Positions 34,556 to 43,401 of a stretch of DNA of 64,000 nucleotides are shown here, one piece after another. The stretch lies in contig NZ_BMMH01000017.1 in the NCBI RefSeq assembly GCF_014645735.1, positions 40,170 to 104,169 of the forward strand, read 5' to 3'. Both the position numbers and the translations under genes were made by a program. Below the pieces are notes generated by a model that saw nothing but the letters and a program-made list of their open reading frames with translations, did not search any database and was not told the DNA's origin. Numbering within the stretch: position 1 is the first letter of the stretch; every line of letters begins with the position of its first letter. Origin of the DNA: Nocardia jinanensis. Its GTDB lineage: Bacteria; Actinomycetota; Actinomycetes; Mycobacteriales; Mycobacteriaceae.

Positions 34556-34657
34556 CGCCGCCACCTCTTCATCAACGCGTCGGCACGAACGCTAGCCACC
34601 GGTCACAGCGGCACGCAGGGTTGAGCGCACCATGATCCGAAGCGCGCCACTTACGCC

Positions 34658-34674
34658 TCACCCGGATCGGGTGA
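34658..34674. promoter_or_regulatory. Inverted repeat upstream of DUF2252 gene
   Basis: TCACCCG (34658-34664) faces CGGGTGA (34668-34674) across GAT. It lies between the ROK and DUF2252 genes and supports the later DUF2252 start at 34710, since the site would otherwise be inside the coding region. Confidence 0.5.
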
Positions 34675-34709
34675 CGACAGACCTCCGTGCTCGGGCCTAC
34701 CGTTCGCGC

Positions 34710-36140
34710 ATGGTCAGACCGCACGCCGACCCGCCTCACCCCGGCGCCGATTCCGCGACCCGATCCGTGCTCATGGACCACGGTGCCCGGCAGCGGAGTC
34801 TGACGCCGTTCGCGGCGCTCGCCGCCTTCGATCCGGCTCCTGACCGTGACCCCCTCGCTCTCCTAGAATCCCAGGTCCCCACCCGCGTCCCCGAGCTGGT
34901 GCCGGTGCGATACGGGCGCATGGCGGTCTCGCAGTTCTCGTTCTTCCGGGGTGCGGCGCTGGTGATGGCCGACGATCTGGCGCGGTCGCCGAATACCGGC
35001 CTGCACACTCAGCTGTGCGGGGACGCCCATCTGAGCAACTTCGGGCTGTACGCGACCCCGGAACGCAAACTCGCCTTCGATGTCAACGATTTCGACGAAA
35101 CGTATCCGGGACCCTTCGAATGGGATGTGAAGAGACTCGTCGCCAGTCTCGCGATCGCCGCGCGCGACAACGGCTTCAAGAAGAAACTACGGCGGCGTAT
35201 CACCCGCGCCTGCGTGGCCGAGTACCGCGAGACCATGACCTATCAGGCCGGGCGCGGCGAGCTCGCGGTCTGGTACTCCCATATCGATGCCGCCACGGAT
35301 ATGGCCGAACTGCGCGAGGTGCTGGATTCCTCGATGCGCAAACGCGTGCAGAAGACGATCGACAAAGCCTGGGGGCGCGATAGTTTCCAAGCGCTGTCCA
35401 AACTGACCACCCCCGCCGACGGGACACCGCGCATCGTCAGCATGCCGCCACTGATCGTCCCGGTCGAGGAGCTCTACGCCGACGCGGACGCCGAGAGGGT
35501 GCACCGGGGCCTGATGCGACGGCTGGACGACTATCGCGGCACCCTGCAACCCGACCGCCGGTTCCTGCTCGACCGGTTCGACTATGTGCACGCGGCCCGC
35601 AAAGTGGTCGGCGTGGGCAGTGTGGGCACCCGCACCTGGATCATCCTGCTGCACGGGCCGGGCAACGAACCGCTCTTCCTGCAGGCCAAGGAGGCGCAGC
35701 CCTCGGTACTCGCGCGCTATCTCGACGGACCCGAGTACACCGACCAGGGCGAACGCGTGGTGACCGGGCAGCGGCTGATGCAGGCGGCCAGCGATATCTT
35801 CCTGGGCTGGCAGCAGCGCCCCGGTCCCGACCCCGACGGCGTGACCCGCGATTTCTATATCCGTCAGCTCCGTGACGGTAAGGGGTCGGCCGTGATCGAG
35901 ACCATGTCGCCGGATCTGATGGCGCTCTACGGCAGGTTGTGCGCGCGGGTGCTCGGCCAGGCCCACGCGCGCGGCGGTGACCGTTTCGCCATCGCCGGAT
36001 ACCTGGGCTCCGACGACGAATTCGACGACGCGATCGCACAGTTCGCCGAGGATTACGCGGATCGGAACGCCCTCGACCACGCGGAACTGCGCCGGGCGAT
36101 CGACGACGGAAAGATCACCGCCTCGCTCGGCACCGAGTAA
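34710..36140 (+). CDS. DUF2252 family protein
   Basis: 476 residues. Conserved blocks: RMAVSQFSFFRGAA, LCGDAHLSNFGLY, DVNDFDETYPGPFEWDVKRLVASLA, and QRLMQAASDIFLGW. The GDAHxxN...DFDE pattern resembles the catalytic loop of kinase-fold phosphotransferases, so an atypical kinase activity is possible, but the family has no proven function. An earlier ATG at 34632 would add 26 residues and include the inverted repeat. The frame is intact and stands alone. Confidence 0.87.
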   Translation: MVRPHADPPHPGADSATRSVLMDHGARQRSLTPFAALAAFDPAPDRDPLALLESQVPTRVPELVPVRYGRMAVSQFSFFRGAALVMADDLARSPNTGLHTQLCGDAHLSNFGLYATPERKLAFDVNDFDETYPGPFEWDVKRLVASLAIAARDNGFKKKLRRRITRACVAEYRETMTYQAGRGELAVWYSHIDAATDMAELREVLDSSMRKRVQKTIDKAWGRDSFQALSKLTTPADGTPRIVSMPPLIVPVEELYADADAERVHRGLMRRLDDYRGTLQPDRRFLLDRFDYVHAARKVVGVGSVGTRTWIILLHGPGNEPLFLQAKEAQPSVLARYLDGPEYTDQGERVVTGQRLMQAASDIFLGWQQRPGPDPDGVTRDFYIRQLRDGKGSAVIETMSPDLMALYGRLCARVLGQAHARGGDRFAIAGYLGSDDEFDDAIAQFAEDYADRNALDHAELRRAIDDGKITASLGTE

Positions 36141-36156
36141 CCACGCTGGATTCGGC

Positions 36157-36819
36157 TCAGTTCACGACGGCGAAAGCGAAACCGTCCCATCCCTTCGCGC
36201 CGACCGTCTGGACAACGGTGGCGTCCAGGCGCGGTTCGCCGGCCAGCAACTGTAGGAGTTCCCGGCTCGCCCGCACCGCGGGGTCGTTGTTGTCCGCGTC
36301 GGCCAGCCCGCCCCCGCGCACCACGTTGTCGACCACGACTACGGCACCCGGCCGGGTCAACCGCAACGCCCACTGCACGTAGTTGGAGTTGTTCACCTTG
36401 TCCGCGTCGATGAACACCAGGTCGTAGGGGTCCGGCTGTTCGCCGGCGAGCACCGGCAGACTGTCCAGCGCCGCACCGACCCGGATATCCACCCGGTCAC
36501 CGACTTCGGCGCGATCCAGATTCGTCCGGGCCACCTCGGCGTGCCGCGGCTCGAATTCGAGGGTCGTCACCCGGCCTCCGGCACCGACACCGCGTGCCAG
36601 CCACAGGGTGCTGAAACCGCCCAGGGTGCCGATTTCCAGCACCCGCCGCGCCCGGATGGATCTGGCCAGCAGGTAGAGGAATTTGCCCTGTGCCTCGGAA
36701 ACATCGATGGCGGGCAACCCCGCGTCGGCATTGGCCCGCAGGGTCGCGGTCGTCTCGTCGTCGCGGGCCAGCTGATCCACCACGTACCGGTCCACAGCAG
36801 CCCAATCCGGTGTGCTCAT
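36157..36819 (-). CDS. Class I O-methyltransferase (catechol/caffeoyl-CoA type)
   Basis: 220 residues, full length. SAM-binding loop RVLEIGTLGGFSTLWLA (about 59-75), acidic TLEFEPRHAEVA, and metal/substrate motif FIDADKVNN (136-144) with VVVDNVVRGG identify the divalent-metal O-methyltransferase group. The likely reaction is methylation of a catechol-type hydroxyl. Start ATG 36819; a longer start lacks a ribosome site. It converges with the DUF2252 gene, leaving only 16 bases. Confidence 0.9.
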   Translation of the reverse strand: MSTPDWAAVDRYVVDQLARDDETTATLRANADAGLPAIDVSEAQGKFLYLLARSIRARRVLEIGTLGGFSTLWLARGVGAGGRVTTLEFEPRHAEVARTNLDRAEVGDRVDIRVGAALDSLPVLAGEQPDPYDLVFIDADKVNNSNYVQWALRLTRPGAVVVVDNVVRGGGLADADNNDPAVRASRELLQLLAGEPRLDATVVQTVGAKGWDGFAFAVVN

Positions 36820-36875
36820 ATCCGCAGTCTGCCACCATCCGGTCCGGACCGGTGGACCCAGAGACCGCACCCGCG

Positions 36876-37215
36876 CTACCGCACCCCGATCGGTTTGCCG
36901 AAGAACGAGGCAACCGCCGGGATCGCCTCGTCCCGGCTGTTGTTCGACCGGTAGGAGACCTGCCAGGCGTCGACCGACAGCGGGATCAGCCCGAATTCGC
37001 GACGTTCACCCACCGGACCGCGATGATCTCGCCGGGTCGCCGCGCGGCGACCGCTTCGGCCGGCGGCAGATAGAAGCCGGGATCCAGTTCCGGGGGCAGC
37101 GGCAGCACCCGGGCGGGTTCGATCGGCGGAGTCGCCGGGTCGGCGATCGCGGGACCGGAACAGCATCCGCCGCTCGGCCCGGCGTTCGGCGACGGACCGG
37201 CGGGCGTAGCGATGT
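36876..37215 (-). pseudogene. Broken secretory lipase (LIP family) gene
   Basis: Two adjoining frames together read like the N-terminal third of an actinobacterial LIP-family lipase. One frame gives PPIEPARVLPLPPELDPGFY, then LPPAEAVAARRPGEIIAVRWVNVA, and ends at a stop. The next frame continues EFGLIPLSVDAWQVSYRSNN, SRDEAIPAVASFFGKP, and ends at 36876. So there is a frameshift near 36990-37000, no start or signal peptide, and the whole catalytic domain (GxSxG) is missing. A decayed gene beside a TetR gene. Confidence 0.75.
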
Positions 37216-37227
37216 CTGGTACGCGCG

Positions 37228-37956
37228 CTACTCGACCGTGCCACCCCCGGCGATACCGAACAGCAAGGCTTCGATACCCGCCCGGAATATCGCGTCGGCA
37301 TCCACGGCGGCCCCGGCGGCGGCGTCGGCGCGAGCGAAGAGTTCGGACAGATGGGGATAGTCACCGTGACGCAGCAGCACCGCGATCTGGTCGGCACCGC
37401 CGGCCGCCGGAACCACCTGCCCCGCGGCCTCCTGCCCGGAGAAGACCGTCACCCAGCCCGAGAGCATCGCGATACCGGTCATCGTGGCGGCCGGTTCGAG
37501 CCGCGCCGGGGCCAGCACCGCGGCCATATGGTCGAGATAGCGCAGGCCGTTCGGGCCCAGGCCAGCGGGGCTCACCCCGATCATCCAGGGGTGGCGGCGG
37601 TACATGGCGCGCGCCTGACCGGCGACCGACAGGACATCGGCGCGCAGATCCCCGGTGGTGGGCTCGAATTCGTACTCCCCCGCCACCCGGTCGTACATCA
37701 GTGAGACCAGATCGTCTTTTCCCGAGACGTAGCGGTACAGCGACGCCGCTCCGGTGCCGAGCTCCTCGGCGACCCGGCGCATCGACAGCGCCCGCAGACC
37801 CTCGCCGTCGGCGAGCCGGACGCATACCGCGGCGATGTCGTCGAGGCTCAGGCCGGGCCGCGGGCCGGGTCTGGGATCACCGGCGCGCGACCACAGCGTG
37901 TTCGTCGGATCAGCGGATGGCACTGGGTAAGCATGCCTCGAGCCAGTTGCGAACAT
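37228..37956 (-). CDS. TetR regulator of the DrrAB-like exporter
   Basis: 242 residues from the ATG at 37956. DNA-binding part: GLSLDDIAAVCVRLADGEGL and RRVAEELGTGAASLYRYVSGKDDLV; the C-terminal domain is of the TetR_C (TetR class) type. The start lies inside one of two inverted repeats (37948-37964), so the protein should shut off itself and the divergent exporter. Starts 9 bases upstream or about 33 bases downstream (GTG) are also possible. Confidence 0.87.
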   Translation of the reverse strand: MFATGSRHAYPVPSADPTNTLWSRAGDPRPGPRPGLSLDDIAAVCVRLADGEGLRALSMRRVAEELGTGAASLYRYVSGKDDLVSLMYDRVAGEYEFEPTTGDLRADVLSVAGQARAMYRRHPWMIGVSPAGLGPNGLRYLDHMAAVLAPARLEPAATMTGIAMLSGWVTVFSGQEAAGQVVPAAGGADQIAVLLRHGDYPHLSELFARADAAAGAAVDADAIFRAGIEALLFGIAGGGTVE

Positions 37957-37997
37957 CGTTCGCATTCGGCTAACTTCTATTGCGAACAGTGTTCCCA
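37948..37997. promoter_or_regulatory. Two operator copies in the TetR/exporter divergent region
   Basis: TGCGAAC-ATC-GTTCGCA (37948-37964) is perfect; TGCGAAC-AGT-GTTCCCA (37981-37997) has one mismatch. Centres are 33 bases apart, three helical turns, so two dimers would bind the same face of the DNA. Confidence 0.8.
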
Positions 37998-38011
37998 ATG
38001 AAGGAGTAGTC

Positions 38012-38965
38012 ATGACCGCGATCGAGGTCGAAGGGCTGACCAAGAGGTACGGCGAACGCACCGTGGTCGACACTGTCGACCTGCGCGTGGACCCCGGTCG
38101 CGTCCACGCGCTGCTCGGGCCGAACGGTTCGGGCAAGACCACGACCGTGCGGATGCTCGCCACCCTGCTACGGCCCGACAGCGGCCACGCCCGGATCGCC
38201 GGCTACGACACGGTGCGCGAGACCGGAGAGGTCGCGCGCCGGATCGGGCTGGTCGGCCAGTTCCACGCGGTCGACCCACGGCTGACCGGACTGGAGAACC
38301 TCACCCTGTTCGGCCGGATGAACGGACTGCCCGGCAGGCAGGCACGAATTCACGCCGGCGAGCTCCTGGACCGGTTCGACCTGGCCCACGCCGCCGACCG
38401 GCTCGCCCGCGACTACTCCGGCGGAATGCGCCGCCGCCTCGATATCGTCGCCGCCATGGTGGTGCGTCCCGCCGTCCTGTTCCTGGACGAGCCCACCACC
38501 GCGCTCGATCCGCGTAGCCGTAATCAGATCTACAGCTACGTCGCCGATTTCGTGGCCGAGGGCACCACCGTGCTGCTCACCACCCAATATCTGGACGAGG
38601 CCGAACGGCTGGCCGATACGGTCACCATCCTGGACGCGGGCCGTGTCGTCGCCACCGGCACACCACGGACCCTCACCGCGGAAATCGGTGGGGGCGTGGA
38701 ACTGGTCGCCGATCCGCGACGCCACGACGAGATCACCCGCGTACTGGAGGATTTCGGCGGCCGGCCGGTGGGCGACACACCGGCGTCCGCGGATCCGGCG
38801 GCGCCACTGTCCTACACGTTCCACACCGCCGATGTTCCGCTGCTGCCGATCCTGCGGGCACTCGACGAGATCGGTATCGATATCCACGATATCGGCCGCC
38901 GCCGCGCCACTCTCGACGACGCCTTCCTGGCCCTGACCGGCCCCGAACCGAGGACAACCCCGTGA
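38012..38965 (+). CDS. DrrA-like daunorubicin-resistance ABC ATPase
   Basis: 317 residues. Walker A GPNGSGKTTT, signature YSGGMRRRLDIVAAMV, Walker B VLFLDEPTTALD, H-loop TTQYLDEAERLAD; the DPRSRNQ block and C-terminal domain of about 90 residues are DrrA features. AAGGAG precedes the ATG. With the permease it should export a hydrophobic drug or lipid. Under control of the divergent TetR. Confidence 0.9.
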   Translation: MTAIEVEGLTKRYGERTVVDTVDLRVDPGRVHALLGPNGSGKTTTVRMLATLLRPDSGHARIAGYDTVRETGEVARRIGLVGQFHAVDPRLTGLENLTLFGRMNGLPGRQARIHAGELLDRFDLAHAADRLARDYSGGMRRRLDIVAAMVVRPAVLFLDEPTTALDPRSRNQIYSYVADFVAEGTTVLLTTQYLDEAERLADTVTILDAGRVVATGTPRTLTAEIGGGVELVADPRRHDEITRVLEDFGGRPVGDTPASADPAAPLSYTFHTADVPLLPILRALDEIGIDIHDIGRRRATLDDAFLALTGPEPRTTP

Positions 38966-39780
38966 CCGCGACACTCCCCGCCCGCGTACCTTCCCTTCTC
39001 TCCGCGACCGCCATAACCTTCGGCCGGATCATGTCGGCCTATCGCCACTCGCCCGCGCTGCTCGCGGTGACCCTCGCCGCGCCCGCGGGAATGATGCTGC
39101 TGTTCGGGTTCGTCTTCGGCGGCGCGCTGTCCGGCGACGGCGATACCGCGGCCTACCGGTCCTACCTCACACCGGGCGTGCTGGTCCTGGTGGCGGCCAT
39201 GGGCCTGGCCGCCACGGCGTCGACCGCGAACGCCGATATGGCCAGCGGTCTCACCGACCGCTTCCGCGCCCTGCCGCTACCCACCGTCTCGATACCGGCG
39301 GGTCTGGCCCTCGCGGAGACCCTGACCGGCGGACTCGCCCTGCTGATCATGGCGGGTATCGGGCTGGCGGCGGGCTGGCGGATCGACACCGGAATCGGCG
39401 CGACGACCGCCGCGTTCGCCTTGCTGCTACTGTTCCGGTTCGCGATCGGCTGGGTCGGGATCTGCCTGGGCGTACTCATCAGGGACGAACAGATGCTCCA
39501 GCAGGTGGCGCCCCTCATCTTCGGCACCATCATGTTCTCGAATGTGTTCGTACCCACCGAATCCATGCCCGGCGCCGTACGGGCGGTCGCGGAATGGAAC
39601 CCGGTGAGCGCGATCGTGGCCGCGGCACGCGACCTGTTCGGCGCGCCGGGCACCGTCGCCGCGGACGCGGCCTGGCCGTTGCGCGAGCCGATCGCGGCGT
39701 CGCTGCTCTGGGTCGCCGTGATCCTGGCGGTGACGGTACCGGTGGTCCTGCGGCAGTACGGCGCGGTGCGGCGCGGGTGA
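38962..39780 (+). CDS. DrrB-like ABC-2 permease
   Basis: 272 residues, six membrane helices of the ABC-2 type. The GTG at 38962 overlaps the stop of the ATPase gene (GTGA). Motifs SGLTDRFRALPL, IGWVGICLGV and SNVFVPTESMPGAVRAVAEWNPVS are characteristic of DrrB/ABC-2 permeases. Forms the exporter with the preceding ATPase. Confidence 0.9.
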   Translation: MTATLPARVPSLLSATAITFGRIMSAYRHSPALLAVTLAAPAGMMLLFGFVFGGALSGDGDTAAYRSYLTPGVLVLVAAMGLAATASTANADMASGLTDRFRALPLPTVSIPAGLALAETLTGGLALLIMAGIGLAAGWRIDTGIGATTAAFALLLLFRFAIGWVGICLGVLIRDEQMLQQVAPLIFGTIMFSNVFVPTESMPGAVRAVAEWNPVSAIVAAARDLFGAPGTVAADAAWPLREPIAASLLWVAVILAVTVPVVLRQYGAVRRG

Positions 39781-39851
39781 GCGGCCCTCACTCCGCGGTG
39801 CCACCCAGCGCCGGGTTGCACCCGCCCCCGGCACCTCGGCAAGCTGGCTCC

Positions 39852-40790
39852 GTGACGATCTCCCTACCACCCGATGTGGTGGACAACATCCGGACGATCT
39901 TCACCGAACGTGGCGAGCGCTGGCTGGCGCAACTGCCCGCGACGGTGGCCCGGTTGTGCCGCGACTGGGAACTGGAAGTGATCGGAGCGTCCTTCACGGG
40001 CGGCACCCATTCCTTCGTGGCTCCGGTACGCCGGGCCGACGGCGGTGTCGCGGTACTCAAGGTCCCGGTGATCGACGAGGAGGACGCCGGTGAGGCCGCG
40101 GGTATGTACTGCTATCGCGGCGAAGGTGCCGCGTATCTCTACGAATTCGATCCGGACAGCCGCGCGCTGCTGCTGGAATGGGCGCGCCCCGGCACCCCGC
40201 TGGTCGGCCAGCCACCCATCCCACTGGAGGGCAGGCCGGAACACGCGGACGCGGTACAGGCCGCCTGCGCCCTGTACCGGCGGCTACGCCGTCCACCCAC
40301 CGGGCTGCCCTCCGGATATCCCCCGCTACCACTGGTCTCCGATATCGTGGCGGACTGGTCGGAGCGGCTGACCGGCCCCGCGCTCCTCGGTTACCTCACC
40401 GATGAGCTGGCCGGCCCGGCCCGCGACCGGTGCGCCGCGATGGCGGTACCGGACGGGCCGGAGCTGATAGTCAATCGGGATACACATCTGGGAAATATCG
40501 TCGCCTCCGAACGCGAACCGTGGTTGCTGATCGATCCGAAGGCCTATCTGGGCGAGGCGGCCTTCGACGCCGGTTTCCTGATCCTGAAAATGGTGGAGTC
40601 ACACCCGGACCCGGATCCACGGATCGCCCACCGCATGGTCGCCGCCGCCGCAGACGGTCTCGAGGTGGACCGGGAGCGCGCCCGCGGCTGGGCCTTCCTG
40701 CGCGCCGTGGAGGAGATCGCCTGGTCCCTCGAGGACGACAGACCCGGCGACGCGGCCCGCTACCGCCGGGTGGCGGCCGCCCTGTCGTGA
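39852..40790 (+). CDS. Aminoglycoside/hydroxyurea-type phosphotransferase (APH(6)-like)
   Basis: 312 residues from a GTG at 39852; no ribosome site, so leaderless or weakly translated. Matches the streptomycin-6-kinase family: FTGGTHSFVAPVRRADG (nucleotide loop), VAVLKVP (Lys), VNRDTHLGNIVASEREPWLLIDPK (split: VNRDTHLGNI, VASEREPWLLIDPK) with catalytic Asp and metal ligands. The usual HGD before the loop is NRD. Whether it gives drug resistance is unknown; most such genes are cryptic. Confidence 0.85.
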   Translation: MTISLPPDVVDNIRTIFTERGERWLAQLPATVARLCRDWELEVIGASFTGGTHSFVAPVRRADGGVAVLKVPVIDEEDAGEAAGMYCYRGEGAAYLYEFDPDSRALLLEWARPGTPLVGQPPIPLEGRPEHADAVQAACALYRRLRRPPTGLPSGYPPLPLVSDIVADWSERLTGPALLGYLTDELAGPARDRCAAMAVPDGPELIVNRDTHLGNIVASEREPWLLIDPKAYLGEAAFDAGFLILKMVESHPDPDPRIAHRMVAAAADGLEVDRERARGWAFLRAVEEIAWSLEDDRPGDAARYRRVAAALS

Positions 40791-40916
40791 ATGTGCCGGG
40801 CCGCGCCGGGATTCGCGGCCGTGACGCGCCCGCCCCGCCGAGCCAGTATCGTGATGACGCTGATCGCGTCGGCCGGCAGCAGGGGCCGGCCGATCCCGAT
40901 CGAGGGGATGGTCACA

Positions 40917-41882
40917 ATGCGCTGGTACGACGTGGCCGCGTGCGGACCCGAATCGTTCTCGGAACTCGCCGACGGATTCGTGCCCATGGCACACGAATTC
41001 GATGATCGCGAGGACTGGCACGCCGGACTCACCGCCCAGGAGTCGAGCACCTATCACCTGCTGCGCTGGGACCAGCACGGAAATCGCCTGTGTCATCGGA
41101 CGCGCCGGCATATCCGCGACATCCCCGGCGACGATTTCTTCTGGGTCGTCGTACCCGACCGTGGTGACTTCGCGATACGTTTCGACGATCAGGTGACATC
41201 CGTCCCGACCGGGCACGCGGTCGTGGTGGGGCTGGAGATACCGTGCCGGCTGCGCATACCCGATTCGGCGGCCTACGCGTTCCAGGTGCCGCGCACCGAG
41301 ATCGAGCACCGGGTGCGACCGCGCACGCATATGAACCTGGTCTTCGAGATGAACCGGGGTCTGGGCCGGATCGCCGCGGATATGATCCGCGCCGCCCATG
41401 CCGAACAGTCCCGGTTGTCCGAACGCGAATTCAACGCGGTCTGCGATCGGGTCGTCGAATTGCTGTGCATGCTCGCGGTCGGCGAGACGAAACCACAAGC
41501 GGCGCACCGTGCTCAGGTCGCCGAGAGCATCCGGCGCCATCTGCGCGCGCATATCGGCAGATCCGATGTGCGCCTGCCCGCGGTCGCGCACGCGCTCGGC
41601 TGGTCGCCCCGGCAGTTGCGGGTGGTACTGCACGAGGACGGAACGACCTTCCGGGACCTGCGCCGCGAGGAAGCCCTGCGGGTGGCGCGCGAGCTCCTGA
41701 CGGACCCACGCGCCACCATGACCATCGCGGAACTGGCGACCCGCTGCGGTTTCACAGCCGCCTGGTTCTCCGCGGCGTTCAAGGAGCGATACGGCGTCAC
41801 GCCCCGGGAGTTCCGGCGCAGCAGGCGCGCCGAACCTCCGGGCTTCGCGGACGCGACGCCGCCGGACGGAACCCGTTCCTAG
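40917..41882 (+). CDS. AraC-family regulator with AraC-binding-like (domain 14) N-terminus
   Basis: 321 residues. I prefer the ATG at 40917 (GAGGGG 9 bases before) over the ATG at 40908. An N-terminal ligand-binding domain is followed by an AraC DNA-binding domain (LPAVAHALGWSPRQLRVVLHEDG; MTIAELATRCGFTAAWFSAAFKERYGVTPREFRR in two parts). It ends in CTAG, whose complement is the stop of the convergent P450 gene; the two genes share these four bases. Confidence 0.88.
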   Translation: MRWYDVAACGPESFSELADGFVPMAHEFDDREDWHAGLTAQESSTYHLLRWDQHGNRLCHRTRRHIRDIPGDDFFWVVVPDRGDFAIRFDDQVTSVPTGHAVVVGLEIPCRLRIPDSAAYAFQVPRTEIEHRVRPRTHMNLVFEMNRGLGRIAADMIRAAHAEQSRLSEREFNAVCDRVVELLCMLAVGETKPQAAHRAQVAESIRRHLRAHIGRSDVRLPAVAHALGWSPRQLRVVLHEDGTTFRDLRREEALRVARELLTDPRATMTIAELATRCGFTAAWFSAAFKERYGVTPREFRRSRRAEPPGFADATPPDGTRS

Positions 41883-43078
41883 GAAGCGGAATTCAGCCGT
41901 ACCGGGAGTTTCTCCGGACCCACCGTGCTGATCTGCACCGTGTACTCGATCTCGGTGGTGGGCACGGCCAGGACCAGCTTCGGGTAGCGGGTGAACAGCG
42001 TCTGCAACGCGATCCGGCTCTCCAGCCGGGCCAGCGGTGCGCCCAGGCAGAAATGCGGTCCGCGGCCGAACGCGAGCTGGTCGCGGTGCTCGTGGTCGAT
42101 ATCGAACACCTCGGCGTCGGGATAGCGCAGCGGGTCCCGGCCGACGCCACCGTGCCACAGCGTCGGTGTGCCCGCGGGGATGTCGACCCCGGCGACGGTC
42201 ACATCTTCCAAGGGGTAGCGCATGAGCGCACCCACCACCGAGGAGCGGTAGCGCAGCGCCTCCTCCACCACATCGGCCCAGCGATCCTCGGCCCGGGCCC
42301 GCGCGAGCTGGCCGGGATGCTCCCGCAGCGCGATCACGGCATTGCCCAGCAAATGGACCGTCGTCTCGTGACCGGCGACGATCACCAGCCACAGCATGCC
42401 GACCAGTTCCTCGTCGGTCAGTTCGTTCTCCGCGTTGGCCGCCAGCAGCGCCGAGGTCAGATCGTCGCCGGGTTCGGCCCGTTTGCGAGCGAGCAGTTCG
42501 AAGAAATAGCCGCCCATCGCCGCCATGGCCGCCTGCGTTTCCGCACCGGTACTGGTGACCGAGACAATCGTCAGCGTCCAGGCTTTCAGCTGCGGCTGCT
42601 CGTGCACCGGTACCCCGAACAGATCGCAGATCACCCGGACAGGCAACGGTGTGGTGTAGTTCGAGATCAGGTCGATCTCTTCGGTCTCGGGAAAATTGTC
42701 GATGAGTTCGTCGGCGATCTGCTGGATCCGCGGTTCCAGCGCCGCGATCCGGGCGGGAGTGAAGGCCTTGTTGATCGTCTGACGCAACCGGCGATGCGCG
42801 GCACCGTCCTGGTTGAGCATGTGTTCGGCGTCGGTCAACGCGCGCAGCGGCCAGTCGGCGGGAATCCGGCCGTCGCGCAGCGCCGGGCAATTCGACGGGT
42901 GCTTGGCGAAAAGCTTGTCGTCGAGCACCGCGCCGGCGGCACGATGGCTGACCGCGAGGTAGGCACCGACTCCGCCGGGCAGTTCGATGGGCACGATCTC
43001 ACCCGCGCGCAGGATCCGCTCGTGCGTCTCGAGAATCGACTCGCCGGGGGTCGGAAGCTGGATGACTTGTTCGGACAT
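41879..43078 (-). CDS. Cytochrome P450 (CYP107-like)
   Basis: 399 residues. All P450 motifs are intact: I-helix VAGHETT, K-helix EEALRY, and heme loop FGRGPHFCLG with Cys about 344. GGGAG is 5 bases before the ATG. Sequence style fits CYP105/107-type class I bacterial P450s, which need ferredoxin and reductase from elsewhere; the reductase at 16833-17873 is one possible partner. Substrate unknown. The AraC gene opposite may be its regulator. Confidence 0.9.
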   Translation of the reverse strand: MSEQVIQLPTPGESILETHERILRAGEIVPIELPGGVGAYLAVSHRAAGAVLDDKLFAKHPSNCPALRDGRIPADWPLRALTDAEHMLNQDGAAHRRLRQTINKAFTPARIAALEPRIQQIADELIDNFPETEEIDLISNYTTPLPVRVICDLFGVPVHEQPQLKAWTLTIVSVTSTGAETQAAMAAMGGYFFELLARKRAEPGDDLTSALLAANAENELTDEELVGMLWLVIVAGHETTVHLLGNAVIALREHPGQLARARAEDRWADVVEEALRYRSSVVGALMRYPLEDVTVAGVDIPAGTPTLWHGGVGRDPLRYPDAEVFDIDHEHRDQLAFGRGPHFCLGAPLARLESRIALQTLFTRYPKLVLAVPTTEIEYTVQISTVGPEKLPVRLNSAS

Positions 43079-43225
43079 GCTGTCTCCCTGAGTTCTCGGT
43101 GCGATCAGGGAGAGTGTCGAATGCCGGACCGACGGGCACAATCGGGGCGCCACATCCTGCCCCGCACCGGTATTCCGCAGCACCGGAACGTAATTGCGAC
43201 GTACCGGACCCGGGCGCGGGCCGCA

Positions 43226-43399
43226 CTACTCGGCGTGTTTGCGGACCCGCACACCGTGCACGGTGCCGGCCGATGCCGGGCGGGCATTGTCGATGGTGAA
43301 GGTCACCCGGTCCGGCCGATAACGGTCCTCCCCGAATTCGAGCGGCACCCCGGCCGCCGACAAGGTGTGCCGCCGCTCCCGCAGCAGCGGAGTGCCCGC
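43226..43399 (-). pseudogene. C-terminal UTRA fragment of a GntR regulator
   Basis: About 55 residues end in-frame at 43226. GTPLLRERRHTLSAAGVPLE then FGEDRYRPDRVTFTIDN is the final part of the UTRA effector domain of HutC/PhnF-type GntR proteins. No DNA-binding domain or start is present. The upstream edge at about 43400 joins directly to the oxidoreductase fragment on the other strand. Confidence 0.75.
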
Positions 43400-43401
43400 A
43401 G

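Noticed and set aside
40599..42890. 763-codon minus-strand frame covering a phosphotransferase, AraC and P450
   Set aside because: It crosses three real genes in the wrong frame. Codon use is not coding-like.
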